A stretch of 36,317 nucleotides of DNA from Dyella flava (GCF_016904955.1 NZ_JADIKE010000015.1:1-36317), one strand, 5' to 3'; shown: positions 7,278-15,677, counted from the stretch's first letter. The notes: generated by a model not told the origin, from the sequence alone. Numbers and translations are program-made.

Positions 7278-8771
7278 ATGCGTAGATGGATCTGGTTCGC
7301 GATTCTTGTATGGGCTTCATTTGTGGCTGGCGCATTCTTTTATGCGAGTCAGCCGCTTTACGTCTGCGCCTTTACCGCGTTGGTGCCGTTATTGGCGTTG
7401 TACGTGGGGCTTATGGCAAGGCTATTTTCCCGGCGGCTATCCCTGCGTGCCGTTTCGGTGGTCGGGGCGGTTCTGCTCGTTGTGCTGGCTGGGGGAGAGG
7501 CCTGGGTTCGATCGTCGGATTCGACGATCAAAGGTGTGCTGCCATGGGTCGTGCAGACGATCCAGCAGTGGAAGCGACCCTCGGCCCCTGAATCCGCCGT
7601 TAGACCCGTTTCGGGTGCTCAAGCCACGGCAACCGTAGACGATAGGAAAATTTTCGACCAGCTGGCCGATCTCATCATGCGACAACGCTGTACCACGCGC
7701 GCGTATGAAACGGCAGCGAACGAAACCGGGTGGTCATTCGTGCTCGCTCCATCAAGCACCGATGCCATGCAAAAGATCAGGGACGACAAGCTTGCGTTGG
7801 TCGAATATCGTGAACTCATGCAAAGTCGCATCGACGTCATAAGGAAATTCGATGCAAGCGGCAAGGCGCTGATTTTTGGGATAAACGCCGCCGAAAGAGA
7901 TAAGGCGGAGCAGCAATTTTCATCAGCCGAAAACATGGTCATCGATAGTCAAAGCGTGGAACTGGATGCCAGAGAGAGGGAGCTTCAATCGGTGGATAAG
8001 ATGTTGGATATTTCTCTGCGTGCGTATTCGCATTCGCCCGATAAGTCGCGAGCGCCGACATACACGCCGGCTGAGGTGGCGCGCCTGAATTCGCTTTTGG
8101 CAGATGTGCGTGTGCAAGACGAAGCGATTAAGCAATTGTATGATCGCACGTCTTACGCCATCTCTTATGCGGATCACCAGTTGAATACGTTGGTGACGCC
8201 GGCTCCCGGCAGTCCGCCGCGCTATTGGCAATGTCCCAAGGATATTGCTGTTCCCCACGCCGCGATTGCCGTAAATGAACCACTGGTTGATAGTGCCGTA
8301 AGCCGCAATGTGACTAAGCCGGCTGCACCGCGCTCCTTCGATGCCGTGCCTGTGCGCGCCATTGGGCACGAAACTGTCAATCGTCAGTCCGGGATGCTCA
8401 GCGCTTCGACACAGCCATGCGAGCCATTGGTGCCGTCTGCTGCGGATCCGAATCCCGAGGTAAACATCGTGGGCACCAAGATGAGAGGGGATTACGCAAA
8501 CGATCCTTTGCATACTATCTATCTCTCAGTTGTCACCGATGGCTGCGGACCATCTACGCTGTCCGTCGAATGGAAATACGGGCCATCGCGTTTGGTCAAC
8601 GTTACTGATCTGAAAATCGTGTCGCACGGTCCCACTTGGTCCGTATTCAATCTGAAAAACCCCAACGATTGGCCCCTGGGTGCGTACCACGTAGATGTCA
8701 AAGTGAATGGAGCGGTTCTGGCTACACAACACTTTTCGATTGGCGTGGATGGACTTTCTTCTTCAAATTGA
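7278..8771 (+). CDS. Large membrane-anchored protein of unknown function (497 aa)
   Basis: The N-terminus has three hydrophobic helices (about residues 5-23, 27-49 and 57-74). A long, mostly charged and helical region follows (about 100-300), with coiled-coil-like stretches such as SVELDARERELQSVDKM. Next comes a Pro/Ala-rich linker (about 310-390) and a beta-rich C-terminal domain (about 395-492) that ends NPNDWPLGAYHVDVKVNG...TQHFSI. That last block resembles beta-sandwich modules that close several exported bacterial proteins, so the C-terminal part is probably periplasmic. I do not recognise the family. An ATG at 7269 is possible, but AGGGG at 7264-7268 suits the ATG at 7278 much better. 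Codon use is less GC-rich than in the flanking core genes. No enzyme motif is visible. Confidence 0.75.
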   Translation: MRRWIWFAILVWASFVAGAFFYASQPLYVCAFTALVPLLALYVGLMARLFSRRLSLRAVSVVGAVLLVVLAGGEAWVRSSDSTIKGVLPWVVQTIQQWKRPSAPESAVRPVSGAQATATVDDRKIFDQLADLIMRQRCTTRAYETAANETGWSFVLAPSSTDAMQKIRDDKLALVEYRELMQSRIDVIRKFDASGKALIFGINAAERDKAEQQFSSAENMVIDSQSVELDARERELQSVDKMLDISLRAYSHSPDKSRAPTYTPAEVARLNSLLADVRVQDEAIKQLYDRTSYAISYADHQLNTLVTPAPGSPPRYWQCPKDIAVPHAAIAVNEPLVDSAVSRNVTKPAAPRSFDAVPVRAIGHETVNRQSGMLSASTQPCEPLVPSAADPNPEVNIVGTKMRGDYANDPLHTIYLSVVTDGCGPSTLSVEWKYGPSRLVNVTDLKIVSHGPTWSVFNLKNPNDWPLGAYHVDVKVNGAVLATQHFSIGVDGLSSSN

Positions 8772-8830
8772 TGCTGTCGTTCGCGGGTAAAAAGTAAATT
8801 CGAATCGGAAAGCGGGGCGGAGGCGGTCAA

Positions 8831-8884
8831 ATGAAATCAGCTGCATCCCTCCTCTTTGTTCTGGCGGCTTACCTATGCGGCTAG
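8831..8884 (+). other. 17-codon signal-peptide-like open frame
   Basis: An ATG with a GGAGGCGG purine stretch a few bases upstream starts MKSAASLLFVLAAYLCG and then stops at TAG. It reads like the start of an exported protein cut after the signal peptide. It is either the stump of a lost gene or chance. The rest of the gap (8772-8983) shows nothing else. Confidence 0.3.
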
Positions 8885-8983
8885 AGGCCTGCATGGGTTG
8901 ACGAGTGCACAGGAAGTACATCCGCATCATGTCGGTCTTTTTCTAGAAACAACACGGCGCAACGCAGGCCAAAAGGAGGGGGG

Positions 8984-9439
8984 ATGGATTTCGAAGAGAT
9001 GAATAACTTCATGAGCACCTACAAGACGGAGAATCAGGATATTAGATTCCGTATACGAAAGCGCGGCCTGGAGTCGAAAGAGAGGCGTTTGCTAGGCACG
9101 GTGTCATCCGTCTATGGTTTTTATCTCTTTCTGTTTGCATGGGGCGCGCTTGCGCCATTCCTTGACCGCACATCTGCGCACTTCGCGATTACCGCAATGG
9201 CCGGTGGGAGTGCCTTTGTTGTCCTGATTTTTGGCTACATAATTTATCGGGTATGGCGAAATCCGCCGCCGTCTGCTGCAGTGATGGCGATTCCTGGTTT
9301 GCTGATCTTTTTATTGGGCTTACCCAACCTAAGCTTGATGTTATGCATACCCAGCGCATTCGCGCTGGTTGCATTCTATTATCTTGGTAAGACCTGGAAG
9401 GAGCTCGCAGCAATGTCGGCGCCACCATCGGATACATGA
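8984..9439 (+). CDS. Small integral membrane protein, unknown
   Basis: A 151-aa protein with a charged, basic N-terminus of about 38 residues (KRGLESKERR) followed by four hydrophobic helices at about 39-60, 67-87, 97-113 and 116-134, and a short polar tail. The ATG has AGGAGG at 8974-8979, an almost perfect ribosome site. No family recognised. It follows the 497-aa protein on the same strand after a 212-base gap and may belong with it. GC content is visibly lower than in the core genes. Confidence 0.8.
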   Translation: MDFEEMNNFMSTYKTENQDIRFRIRKRGLESKERRLLGTVSSVYGFYLFLFAWGALAPFLDRTSAHFAITAMAGGSAFVVLIFGYIIYRVWRNPPPSAAVMAIPGLLIFLLGLPNLSLMLCIPSAFALVAFYYLGKTWKELAAMSAPPSDT

Positions 9440-9463
9440 CAAAATCGACATGAACCATCAAAG

Positions 9464-9497
9464 GGGATGGAGGTTAATTTTTTAATCACTCCATCCC
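9464..9497. terminator. Hairpin between convergent genes
   Basis: GGGATGGAG (9464-9472) pairs with CTCCATCCC (9489-9497). The loop carries its own TTAA...TTAA symmetry and a T-run at 9478-9483. It lies between the 3' ends of the convergent membrane gene and EamA gene, where a bidirectional terminator is expected, but the U-tract is inside the loop rather than after the stem. Confidence 0.4.
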
Positions 9498-9529
9498 GTT
9501 TACCGCGAGCACCCTTTTAATGTCCGCCT

Positions 9530-10405
9530 TCAATGGTTCCGCGACCTGTTGGTCATCACCATCGCGATGCCCCCAAGAATCGCAGTAGTAGCGGCAGTCA
9601 GGCGCGGAGTGATCGCTTCCGATAGGAACACCACTCCGCCAAATGCCGCGATCAGCGGTACCGACAACTGTACGGTGGCGGCGCGCATGGCGGAAAGCCT
9701 CCTCAACGCGGTATACCAGATGACATACCCGATGCCCGACGTGAGTGCGCCGGAGGCAATGCCCAGGGCGACCCCGGCTGCGTTCGTGTAAGCGCGGGCG
9801 TTGACGATGAAAAGCAAGCTCAGCAAGGGGGCAAGCAGCGCTGCCCTCGCGAAGTTTCCCGCTGTTGCAGCAAGCGGGTCGGTCAGGCCGCGGCCGCGCA
9901 ACGAGTACACGCCCCACGCCGCGCCAGCGATCGCCATCAACGCAGCGCCGAGGAGCGGCGGCGCTGCGATACCCGGAGACACCAGGTAGAAAAGCCCAGC
10001 GACGGCCAATGCGAGACCGAGCCATGCTACGTACCCGAATTTTTCGCCGGAGCGCAAGCCGACGCTGAGCATGGTCAATTGAACCGTACCGAACAGAATC
10101 AATGCCCCCGTGCTTGCGGGCAAGGTGAGATACGCGAAGGAGAAGAAGGCGACATAGGCAAACAGCATGGTCGCAGCGAGCCAGTCGGCATGGCTGGGCG
10201 AGGACCGCTTCGGCCGGAGCCGAACGATGACGGCGAGCATGATCGCTCCGGAAACGAGCCTGATGGCGGCGAAGCTGATTGGATCGATTTCCCGTCGCTG
10301 CAAGGCAAACCGGCACAACAGCGAATTGGCCGCGAAGGCGAGCATCGCCACCGTAGTGAAGACGGTCGTCTGCACGATGAGCAGTCCACCGCGCGTTTCA
10401 TGCAT
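9530..10405 (-). CDS. EamA/DMT-superfamily transporter
   Basis: A 291-aa inner-membrane protein with about ten hydrophobic helices arranged as two EamA halves (about 12-135 and 147-288). The family features are clear: SLLCRFAL, a first half ending in a helix before the central loop, and a second half opening GAAWGVYSLRGRG and closing with SVPLIAAFGGVVFLSEAIT. The drug/metabolite transporter superfamily exports metabolites, amino acids or drugs; the substrate cannot be told. The start overlaps the last 8 bases of the DUF2182 gene upstream, which implies co-transcription and translational coupling with the DUF1326-DUF2182 pair. Confidence 0.9.
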   Translation of the reverse strand: MHETRGGLLIVQTTVFTTVAMLAFAANSLLCRFALQRREIDPISFAAIRLVSGAIMLAVIVRLRPKRSSPSHADWLAATMLFAYVAFFSFAYLTLPASTGALILFGTVQLTMLSVGLRSGEKFGYVAWLGLALAVAGLFYLVSPGIAAPPLLGAALMAIAGAAWGVYSLRGRGLTDPLAATAGNFARAALLAPLLSLLFIVNARAYTNAAGVALGIASGALTSGIGYVIWYTALRRLSAMRAATVQLSVPLIAAFGGVVFLSEAITPRLTAATTAILGGIAMVMTNRSRNH

Positions 10406-11213
10406 GGGTCGCCACCAGAACGACTGCCCACGACAGCAACGCCACGCCGAGGGGCGCGCTGAGACGCTTGCCCCAGCGCACGTTCTTTTCGATCGCCATC
10501 ACGGTTGCAAGCAAGAGCATCCACCCGAGGCTGCCGGTACCGAGAGCGAACATCAATAGCATCAGCGCCCAGCAGCACCCGACGCAGAATAAACCGTGCT
10601 GTGCGCCAAGCGCGAATGCTTGCCGCGCGCGCGCTTGCCCTCGCCAGCGCTCAATGACGAAGCTCAACGGCGTGCGGCACTTTTCCAGACACTGGTACTT
10701 GAGCTTGCTGAACTGAAATGCGCCGGCCAACGCGATGATGGCGACACCGATCAGCCAGCCATTCCACGCCAGCGTGGGTACGCTGGCGAGCCCGGACAGC
10801 AGTGCAGTGTGAAGTGCGTGCGCCAGGACTCCGAAGGCTCCCCAGACCGTCATATAGCCCAGGCCGAGCAGCATAAGGAGACGCCCGTGGTCCGGTCGCT
10901 CGCCCGTCAACCGGTCGAAGACATTGAACAGCGGCAAGATGGTGGGCAACATCATGGCCGTTGTCATGAGGATCCACGCGATGGCCTCGAAGACCACGGG
11001 CACGATTACGTTGCCGCCCGGAACGACACGGCACAGAAACGCAATCGATCCTGAGGCTATCCAGTTACCTTGTTCGACATAGCGTCCATAAGGACTGCGC
11101 GTCCACGCCCACAACGCAACCCATGCGAAAGCAATCAGCGCGGCAAGGATCGGCACGAACACGCGAACATGGCGCGAGGCGCTGGGCGGCGAAGGGCCTG
11201 CCGTTGAGTTCAT
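10398..11213 (-). CDS. DUF2182 integral membrane protein (putative metal-binding)
   Basis: A 271-aa multi-spanning protein of the DUF2182 family, described as predicted metal-binding membrane proteins of unknown function. The family motifs are present: WILMTTAMMLPT at 80-91, the cytoplasmic or periplasmic QFSKLKYQCLEKCR at 167-180 with two cysteines, and CVGCCWALMLLMFALG at 210-225 with three more cysteines, then a helix ending AIEKN. The ATG overlaps the stop of the DUF1326 gene in ATGA, and its own stop overlaps the EamA start. DUF1326 and DUF2182 genes are often adjacent, which supports a shared task, possibly involving metal or redox chemistry at the membrane (inference). Confidence 0.9.
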   Translation of the reverse strand: MNSTAGPSPPSASRHVRVFVPILAALIAFAWVALWAWTRSPYGRYVEQGNWIASGSIAFLCRVVPGGNVIVPVVFEAIAWILMTTAMMLPTILPLFNVFDRLTGERPDHGRLLMLLGLGYMTVWGAFGVLAHALHTALLSGLASVPTLAWNGWLIGVAIIALAGAFQFSKLKYQCLEKCRTPLSFVIERWRGQARARQAFALGAQHGLFCVGCCWALMLLMFALGTGSLGWMLLLATVMAIEKNVRWGKRLSAPLGVALLSWAVVLVATHA

Positions 11214-11812
11214 GCATCGAAGACGAACGTGCTCTGTAGGGCGTTGTGGTTCTTGATGTCGAGATTGATGCCGAGGGCTGCGTTTCTGGATCGATAGGTC
11301 GGGGCCTTGCCGACAAACACCGGCGCCCCAGGCACGGTTGAGAACACGGTATCGGAGAGGGTGGTCTGGCCGCCGGTCGCGCCGAGATAGGGCTCAAGTT
11401 CGGCGTAGTAGTTCATGCCGATCTCGAGTTCGCCCTTACCCGCAACCACGGTGAACCGGATGGGTGCTCGCTCCACCGATACGACCTGGCCGATGAGCTT
11501 GGCGAGATCGGCGACCGGTCCACCGGCCTGGCCGGTGTAGACCTTTAGCAGTGCCTCTTCCTGCGCTTTTGAAGCCTGGTCGCCGATGTAGATTGCGGCA
11601 GTCCAGTTGCCTTGCAGGATATTACCGGGCACATGGGCCACGGCCGCGATGGTATTACCGGCAACATCAACGCCGTCGACCGTTCCCTTGTCTATATGCC
11701 ACGCGACAATGGTGTCGCACGTACCGTTGTCAGGATCCTCGCCGATCCAGCAGGGGCATAGGACCTTGCAGTTACAAACTTCGAGCAGACGACCTTCCAG
11801 GTGATAGCTCAT
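11210..11812 (-). CDS. DUF1326 family protein with N-terminal cysteine motif
   Basis: A 200-aa soluble protein of the DUF1326 family. The hallmark EVCNCKVLCPCW lies at residues 11-22 (Cys13, 15, 19, 21), with a further Cys32 in NGTCD. These cysteines suggest metal or Fe-S binding, but the family has no assigned reaction. The frame is open to 11911, but the ATG at 11812 is chosen because GGAGG lies about 6 bases before it and the family begins with this YxLEGxxLEVC pattern. It is the first gene of a leftward operon whose stops and starts overlap (DUF1326 > DUF2182 > EamA). It is divergent from the PadR regulator with a 428-base gap. Confidence 0.9.
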   Translation of the reverse strand: MSYHLEGRLLEVCNCKVLCPCWIGEDPDNGTCDTIVAWHIDKGTVDGVDVAGNTIAAVAHVPGNILQGNWTAAIYIGDQASKAQEEALLKVYTGQAGGPVADLAKLIGQVVSVERAPIRFTVVAGKGELEIGMNYYAELEPYLGATGGQTTLSDTVFSTVPGAPVFVGKAPTYRSRNAALGINLDIKNHNALQSTFVFDA

Positions 11813-12240
11813 ACGAACCTCCATTGAAGGTACGCGAACATCAACACGCCGCCGCGGGACGACGCTGAAAAGGGGGCAACGATTTTCCCGCCGCGGGTTT
11901 GGCCAAGTCAAGTTCGATTGCGAGCAGCGGCGGATTGAAGGGGAAAAACACGAGAAAACCGGCGACTGTTAATCGGGGCATGAGTTCGAGTCTTGCCTGA
12001 GATGTCAGATCGTAAGGCCCTTATCTGCGGCGTTAAAGGCTCTTTCGAAATGATGGGGCCGATCATCGCAGTACGTAACAGCTGCGTCAGTCTGACTGGC
12101 ACCAATGTATGTACAACCGGTACAAACATGGGTGCCATGCCCAATGCCAAACGTCGACCCACCCATGACTTCATACCCATGCACTAGTGTGAACTTAACA
12201 CTATAGTTCACTCCGTCATAAGCGGAAGAGCGGGTCAGCC
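11813..12240. other. Divergent promoter region between DUF1326 operon and PadR gene
   Basis: No gene is seen in these 428 bases. Two short dyads may be regulator sites: TGTAC-N5-GTACA at 12110-12124 and GTCAG-N1-CTGAC at 12086-12096. The first has the form common for TetR-type operators. It lies about 300 bases upstream of the DUF1326 start. A separate dyad close to the PadR gene is listed on its own. Confidence 0.4.
12186..12211 (+). promoter_or_regulatory. Candidate PadR operator (dyad)
   Basis: GTGAACT (12189-12195) and AGTTCAC (12205-12211) form a perfect inverted repeat with a 9-base spacer. Overlapping it, AGTGT (12186-12190) and ACACT (12198-12202) form a second dyad spaced like the classical PadR site. 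It lies 30-55 bases before the GTG start of the PadR gene, fitting autorepression. Confidence 0.5.
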
Positions 12241-12612
12241 GTGGACGATAGCGCGGGCCAACTCAAGAAATTCCAGAAGGAGCTTTCCAGCGGCACGGTG
12301 TCTTTGGTGCTGCTGGCGGTGCTTGGGCAGTCGCGGCAGGCGCTGTATGGCTACCAGATTGCCAAACGGCTGGAGGAGCTGGGCGAGGAGACCGGCGCTT
12401 TGGCCGGGAAGCAGAGTGCGCTTTATCCAGTGCTGCGCAATCTGGAGGCCAATGGTTTGCTGGCGAGCGAGGTAGAGCCGTCGGTTAGCGGGCCGCCGCG
12501 ACGTTATTACCGCATTACCAAACTGGGGCGCGAAGTGTTGCGTGAATGGATCGCCGCGTGGGAGGCCACGCGCGATTCGGTCGACAAAGTTCTGCAGGGA
12601 GAATGGCGATGA
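12241..12612 (+). CDS. PadR-family transcriptional regulator
   Basis: A 123-aa protein with the PadR winged-helix domain: the first helix in TVSLVLLAVLGQ, then ALYGYQIAKRLEE, the recognition helix region GKQSALYPVLRNLEANGLL (about 58-76) and the wing SGPPRRYYRIT. A C-terminal dimerisation helix is expected in REVLREWIAAW. This is the short, single-domain PadR subtype that controls a co-transcribed membrane gene. The start is GTG at 12241 with a GGAAGAG purine stretch about 11 bases upstream. The last codons overlap the ATG of the HAAS-domain gene (ATGA). A matching dyad lies upstream. Confidence 0.93.
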   Translation: MDDSAGQLKKFQKELSSGTVSLVLLAVLGQSRQALYGYQIAKRLEELGEETGALAGKQSALYPVLRNLEANGLLASEVEPSVSGPPRRYYRITKLGREVLREWIAAWEATRDSVDKVLQGEWR

Positions 12613-13547
12613 CGACAGGCTCAACGGGAACGCCGCGTACGATCGCGGAATACCTGGACCAACTACGTAGCGCCTTGCGCGGCGCAGATCCGGCCTTGAT
12701 CCAGGATGCGTTGTATGACGCCGAAGAACATCTGCGCGCCGAACTGGCTGAGCAGCCGGGACACGACGAGGCAGTGATGCTGGCCAGGGTCGCGAGCAGC
12801 TACGGTGCGCCGGAGGAAGTGGCGGACATTTATCGCGATCAGGAAATCAAGATTCAGCGTGCGCTGCGTCCGCCGTTGCCACCCAAGCGTCGTTCGATGG
12901 CGGGACAGTTCTTTGGCGTGGTGGCCGATCCGCGTACTTACGCGGCCTTGTTCTACATGCTGTTGTCGCTGGCGACGGGTATTTTCTATTTCACCTGGGC
13001 GGTAACCGGTATTTCGCTATCGGTAGGGCTGGCGGTGCTGATTATCGGCATTCCGTTCATCGTGCTTTTCTTTGGCTCGGTGCGGGTGCTTTCCCTGGTG
13101 GAAGGGCGCATGGTGGAATCGATGCTGGGGGTGCGCATGCCGCGTCGTCCGAGATTCTCCACGCGCGGGATGTCGCTGTGGCAGCGGATCGGTGCGATGT
13201 TCAGCGATCCACGCAGCTGGAGCACCCTGTTCTATATGTTGATGATGCTGCCGCTCGGCATCATTTATTTCACGCTGGCGGTGACCATGTTTAGCGTGTC
13301 GCTGGCATTTACCGCCGCACCGCTGGTCAAGCTGGTCGCGACGATGTCCGGCTTCCAGGATTCCTGCGATGGTCCGGCCTGGGTGTGCGCGTGGGTGCAG
13401 TGGCTGGACGGTTGGGCCGCCGCGTTCGCAGTGAGCGTGATCGGTGTGCTGCTGTTGTTCGTGACGCTGCATATGGTGCGTGCCTTGGGACGTATGCACG
13501 GCCTGATGGCCAAACACTTGCTGGTCGCCGGAGCGGCGAGGGAGTAA
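12609..13547 (+). CDS. HAAS-domain membrane protein with tandem sensor-like repeats
   Basis: A 312-aa protein. Residues about 11-80 form an alpha-helical HAAS-type signalling domain (TIAEYLDQLRSAL ... APEEVADIYRDQ), typically encoded next to PadR regulators. Two similar membrane modules follow. One spans about 102-180 (FGVVADPRTYAALFYMLLS...GIFYFTWAV). The other spans about 195-250 (IGAMFSDPRSWSTLFYMLMM...GIIYFTLAV). A last helix lies at about 270-290. The two modules are an internal duplication of the same two-helix unit. The start at 12609 overlaps the PadR stop; ATG 12603 is an alternative. It is probably a membrane partner whose level the PadR protein controls; the signal sensed is unknown. 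Confidence 0.85.
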   Translation: MTTGSTGTPRTIAEYLDQLRSALRGADPALIQDALYDAEEHLRAELAEQPGHDEAVMLARVASSYGAPEEVADIYRDQEIKIQRALRPPLPPKRRSMAGQFFGVVADPRTYAALFYMLLSLATGIFYFTWAVTGISLSVGLAVLIIGIPFIVLFFGSVRVLSLVEGRMVESMLGVRMPRRPRFSTRGMSLWQRIGAMFSDPRSWSTLFYMLMMLPLGIIYFTLAVTMFSVSLAFTAAPLVKLVATMSGFQDSCDGPAWVCAWVQWLDGWAAAFAVSVIGVLLLFVTLHMVRALGRMHGLMAKHLLVAGAARE

Positions 13548-13553
13548 GTACGC

Positions 13554-14066
13554 ATGATGCTCTTGCAGGGTAATGATGTGCTCACCGCCCTGGCGGGCGA
13601 ATGGACGGGTGATGAGTCGATAGCTACCACTCGTTGGGGGCAGGGTGGTGCAGCCACCGCACGGGTGAGTGCGCGTTTCGAGCTGGGCGGCAAGGTCTTG
13701 TTGCAGGATTATCGCGAGGAGCGTGACGGCCGGCCGGCATTGCAGGCGCATGCCGTGTTCGTCGCCGGGCTGGAGCCCGGTGAATATGCGATGTATTGGT
13801 TCGACAGTTATGGCTTTACGCCGTCGCAACCGGCGACCGGACATTGGGACGGCAAGCGTCTGGTTTTCCTGCGCACGTCATCGCGCGGGCAGACCCGGCA
13901 TCACTATGAGATGGTGGGCGATGGCACGTACCGACTCATGCTGGAAAGTTCATTTGATGGTGGCGTGAATTGGGTACAGGTGATGCAAGGGGAATATCGG
14001 CGCGTGGCTGAGTTCCTGCCATGCGTTAGTGCAGCTCAGCTGCAGGGTCATGTCGATCAACGGTAA
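13554..14066 (+). CDS. DUF1579-like beta-barrel protein
   Basis: A 170-aa soluble protein that starts 6 bases after the HAAS gene and is therefore in the same operon. It follows the DUF1579-like pattern: LAGEWTGDESI near residues 12-22, ARFELGGKVLLQDYREERDG at about 41-60, a central YAMYWFDSYG, and strands ending in HYEMVGDGTYRLMLESSFDGG. The family is predicted to be a lipocalin-like barrel of unknown function. The start is one of two adjacent ATG codons (13554, 13557) after GGGAG. Its 3' end overlaps the convergent DUF1800 gene by 10 bases. Confidence 0.8.
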   Translation: MMLLQGNDVLTALAGEWTGDESIATTRWGQGGAATARVSARFELGGKVLLQDYREERDGRPALQAHAVFVAGLEPGEYAMYWFDSYGFTPSQPATGHWDGKRLVFLRTSSRGQTRHHYEMVGDGTYRLMLESSFDGGVNWVQVMQGEYRRVAEFLPCVSAAQLQGHVDQR

Positions 14067-15586
14067 TTAAGATCCGGCGAGGAGAGCAGGAAGGTGTTCC
14101 ATTCCTGTTGCGAGGTGGCTTTGGCCAGGGCACCGCGGGTGGCGGCGGATAAGTTGGGCTCGATCGCATCGTAATACAGGCGTGTGGTCAGCATCGGGAA
14201 GCCTGCGCCGCGGGTGGTGCTGCCCGCTGGCGTAAACAGTTGGTTGTTGCCGGTGCCGATGGCACGCGCGATATCGAAGCGTTTCGCCATCTGGCCCGAA
14301 CTGGACCAGCTTTCGTTATCCAGCGGCCAGCCATCGGGCGTAATGCGTCCGAACAACGGCTGGTCCAATTGATTGAGCCAGCCGATCAACGGTTGCGCAT
14401 TCACAATCGGCGTGCCGTCGTAGGCCAGACGCACGGACGACACCACGAATTGCATCGGATCCTTGAACTTTTTCCCGGCGTTGGCGACCAGGTCGTGCGA
14501 TTCGAACATCACGCGCATGACCTGTGCGATGTCACCGTCCGTGCGGCGGAAGGTGTGCGCCATTTTCGCCACCAGCGCGGGTGAAGGATTGTCAGACACG
14601 AAATACTCCGCCAGCTTGCGCGAAATGAACTGCGCGCAGGCAGGTTGCCGCACGATCAGGTCGACGGCTTGCTTCACCTCATCGAAGCCGCTGCCCTTGA
14701 TGGTTTTGCCGAGCAGTACTTTGTCGCTGAAATCGTGCCGTTGCGGATTGAATTCGAACAGGCCGTTCTTCACCACCAGTGGCGCCATGTTCGGCCCGAA
14801 TGTCTCCGGCTTGCCGTTGATGGGGGCAATGCCTACGCCGGTAAGTATCAGTGCCAGCTGTTGCACGTCCTGCTGGGTATAGCCCGAATTCACGCCGAGC
14901 GTATGCAGCTCCATCAGCTCGCGCGCGTAGTTTTCGTTGACATGGCCTTTGGCGTTTTGGGCGTTGTCCAGAAATTCCAGCATGGCCGGGCTTTCCAGCG
15001 TGGCCATCACCAGATCGCGGAACTTGCCCAGCGCGTGCGGGCGGATGATGTTCTGCTCGTAATCGGCCAGCTCCCAACGGATGCGCCCCTTGCCGGCATA
15101 GACGCTGAAGTGGTTGAGCCAGAACCACACCAACTGCTCCTTGAGCTGGTTGGGGCCGTAGATGGCGTGCAGGATTTCCGCTTGCTGCGCTTCCTGGCCA
15201 AGCTTGTTGGCACGTGTTTGCAGCGCCTTGTTGGCGGCGACTTTATCCGGGCCGTCCGGCATGGTCTTGATCTGCTGTTGCTGCTGCTGGATCGAGACCA
15301 GCAACGGCTCCAGCGGTGTGTAGAAGGACTCGTAGGAAGCGATCTGCGCGGCAATCGGCGCCGGCAAGGTATCGCTGATGCGATTGTCCAACTGCTTTTC
15401 CAGCACCGCCTTGCGACCCAGGGCGCGGTATTGCGTGACGGTGGCCGTATCCAGCCCGAAACTGTCGCGGCGCAACCATGTGACATCATCCTGGCTCAGA
15501 CTGGTCGGCGCGGATGCCTCGACAAGCGGGGCGGCGATCAGCAAGCTTATCGACAGTGAAAGGGCGGCAAAGGCAGTCGGACGCAT
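14057..15586 (-). CDS. DUF1800 family exported protein (second copy)
   Basis: A 509-aa protein with an N-terminal signal peptide (AFAALSLSISLLIAAPLVEA) and the DUF1800 domain over most of the rest. The conserved block NENYARELMELHTLGVNSGY is near residue 220, and the C-terminus SPDLNYR matches the ending of its paralogue at 16990. DUF1800 proteins are usually encoded with DUF1501 proteins and are thought to be exported, but their reaction is unknown. The frame extends to 15685; the ATG at 15586 is chosen because it places the signal peptide at the N-terminus. It is the third gene of the leftward operon DUF1800 > DUF1501 > DUF1800, separated from DUF1501 by 192 bases that hold a repeat. It overlaps the convergent DUF1579-like gene by 10 bases. 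Confidence 0.9.
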   Translation of the reverse strand: MRPTAFAALSLSISLLIAAPLVEASAPTSLSQDDVTWLRRDSFGLDTATVTQYRALGRKAVLEKQLDNRISDTLPAPIAAQIASYESFYTPLEPLLVSIQQQQQQIKTMPDGPDKVAANKALQTRANKLGQEAQQAEILHAIYGPNQLKEQLVWFWLNHFSVYAGKGRIRWELADYEQNIIRPHALGKFRDLVMATLESPAMLEFLDNAQNAKGHVNENYARELMELHTLGVNSGYTQQDVQQLALILTGVGIAPINGKPETFGPNMAPLVVKNGLFEFNPQRHDFSDKVLLGKTIKGSGFDEVKQAVDLIVRQPACAQFISRKLAEYFVSDNPSPALVAKMAHTFRRTDGDIAQVMRVMFESHDLVANAGKKFKDPMQFVVSSVRLAYDGTPIVNAQPLIGWLNQLDQPLFGRITPDGWPLDNESWSSSGQMAKRFDIARAIGTGNNQLFTPAGSTTRGAGFPMLTTRLYYDAIEPNLSAATRGALAKATSQQEWNTFLLSSPDLNYR

Positions 15587-15677
15587 GCGGCGGGTTCCGT
15601 GGGTGCGTGAGACGTCGATGGGTGTTGCTGCGCCAAAAAGCGCGATGGAATGGTAACGGAATGCAGGCGCTTGTCGC

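Noticed and set aside
9486..10316. 276-codon minus-strand frame over the EamA gene
   Set aside because: It overlaps the EamA frame on the same strand, lacks membrane helices and is Arg/His-rich, as shadow frames usually are.
11908..12187. Overlapping short frames on both strands in the DUF1326/PadR gap
   Set aside because: No domain pattern or ribosome site; the region fits a divergent promoter region.
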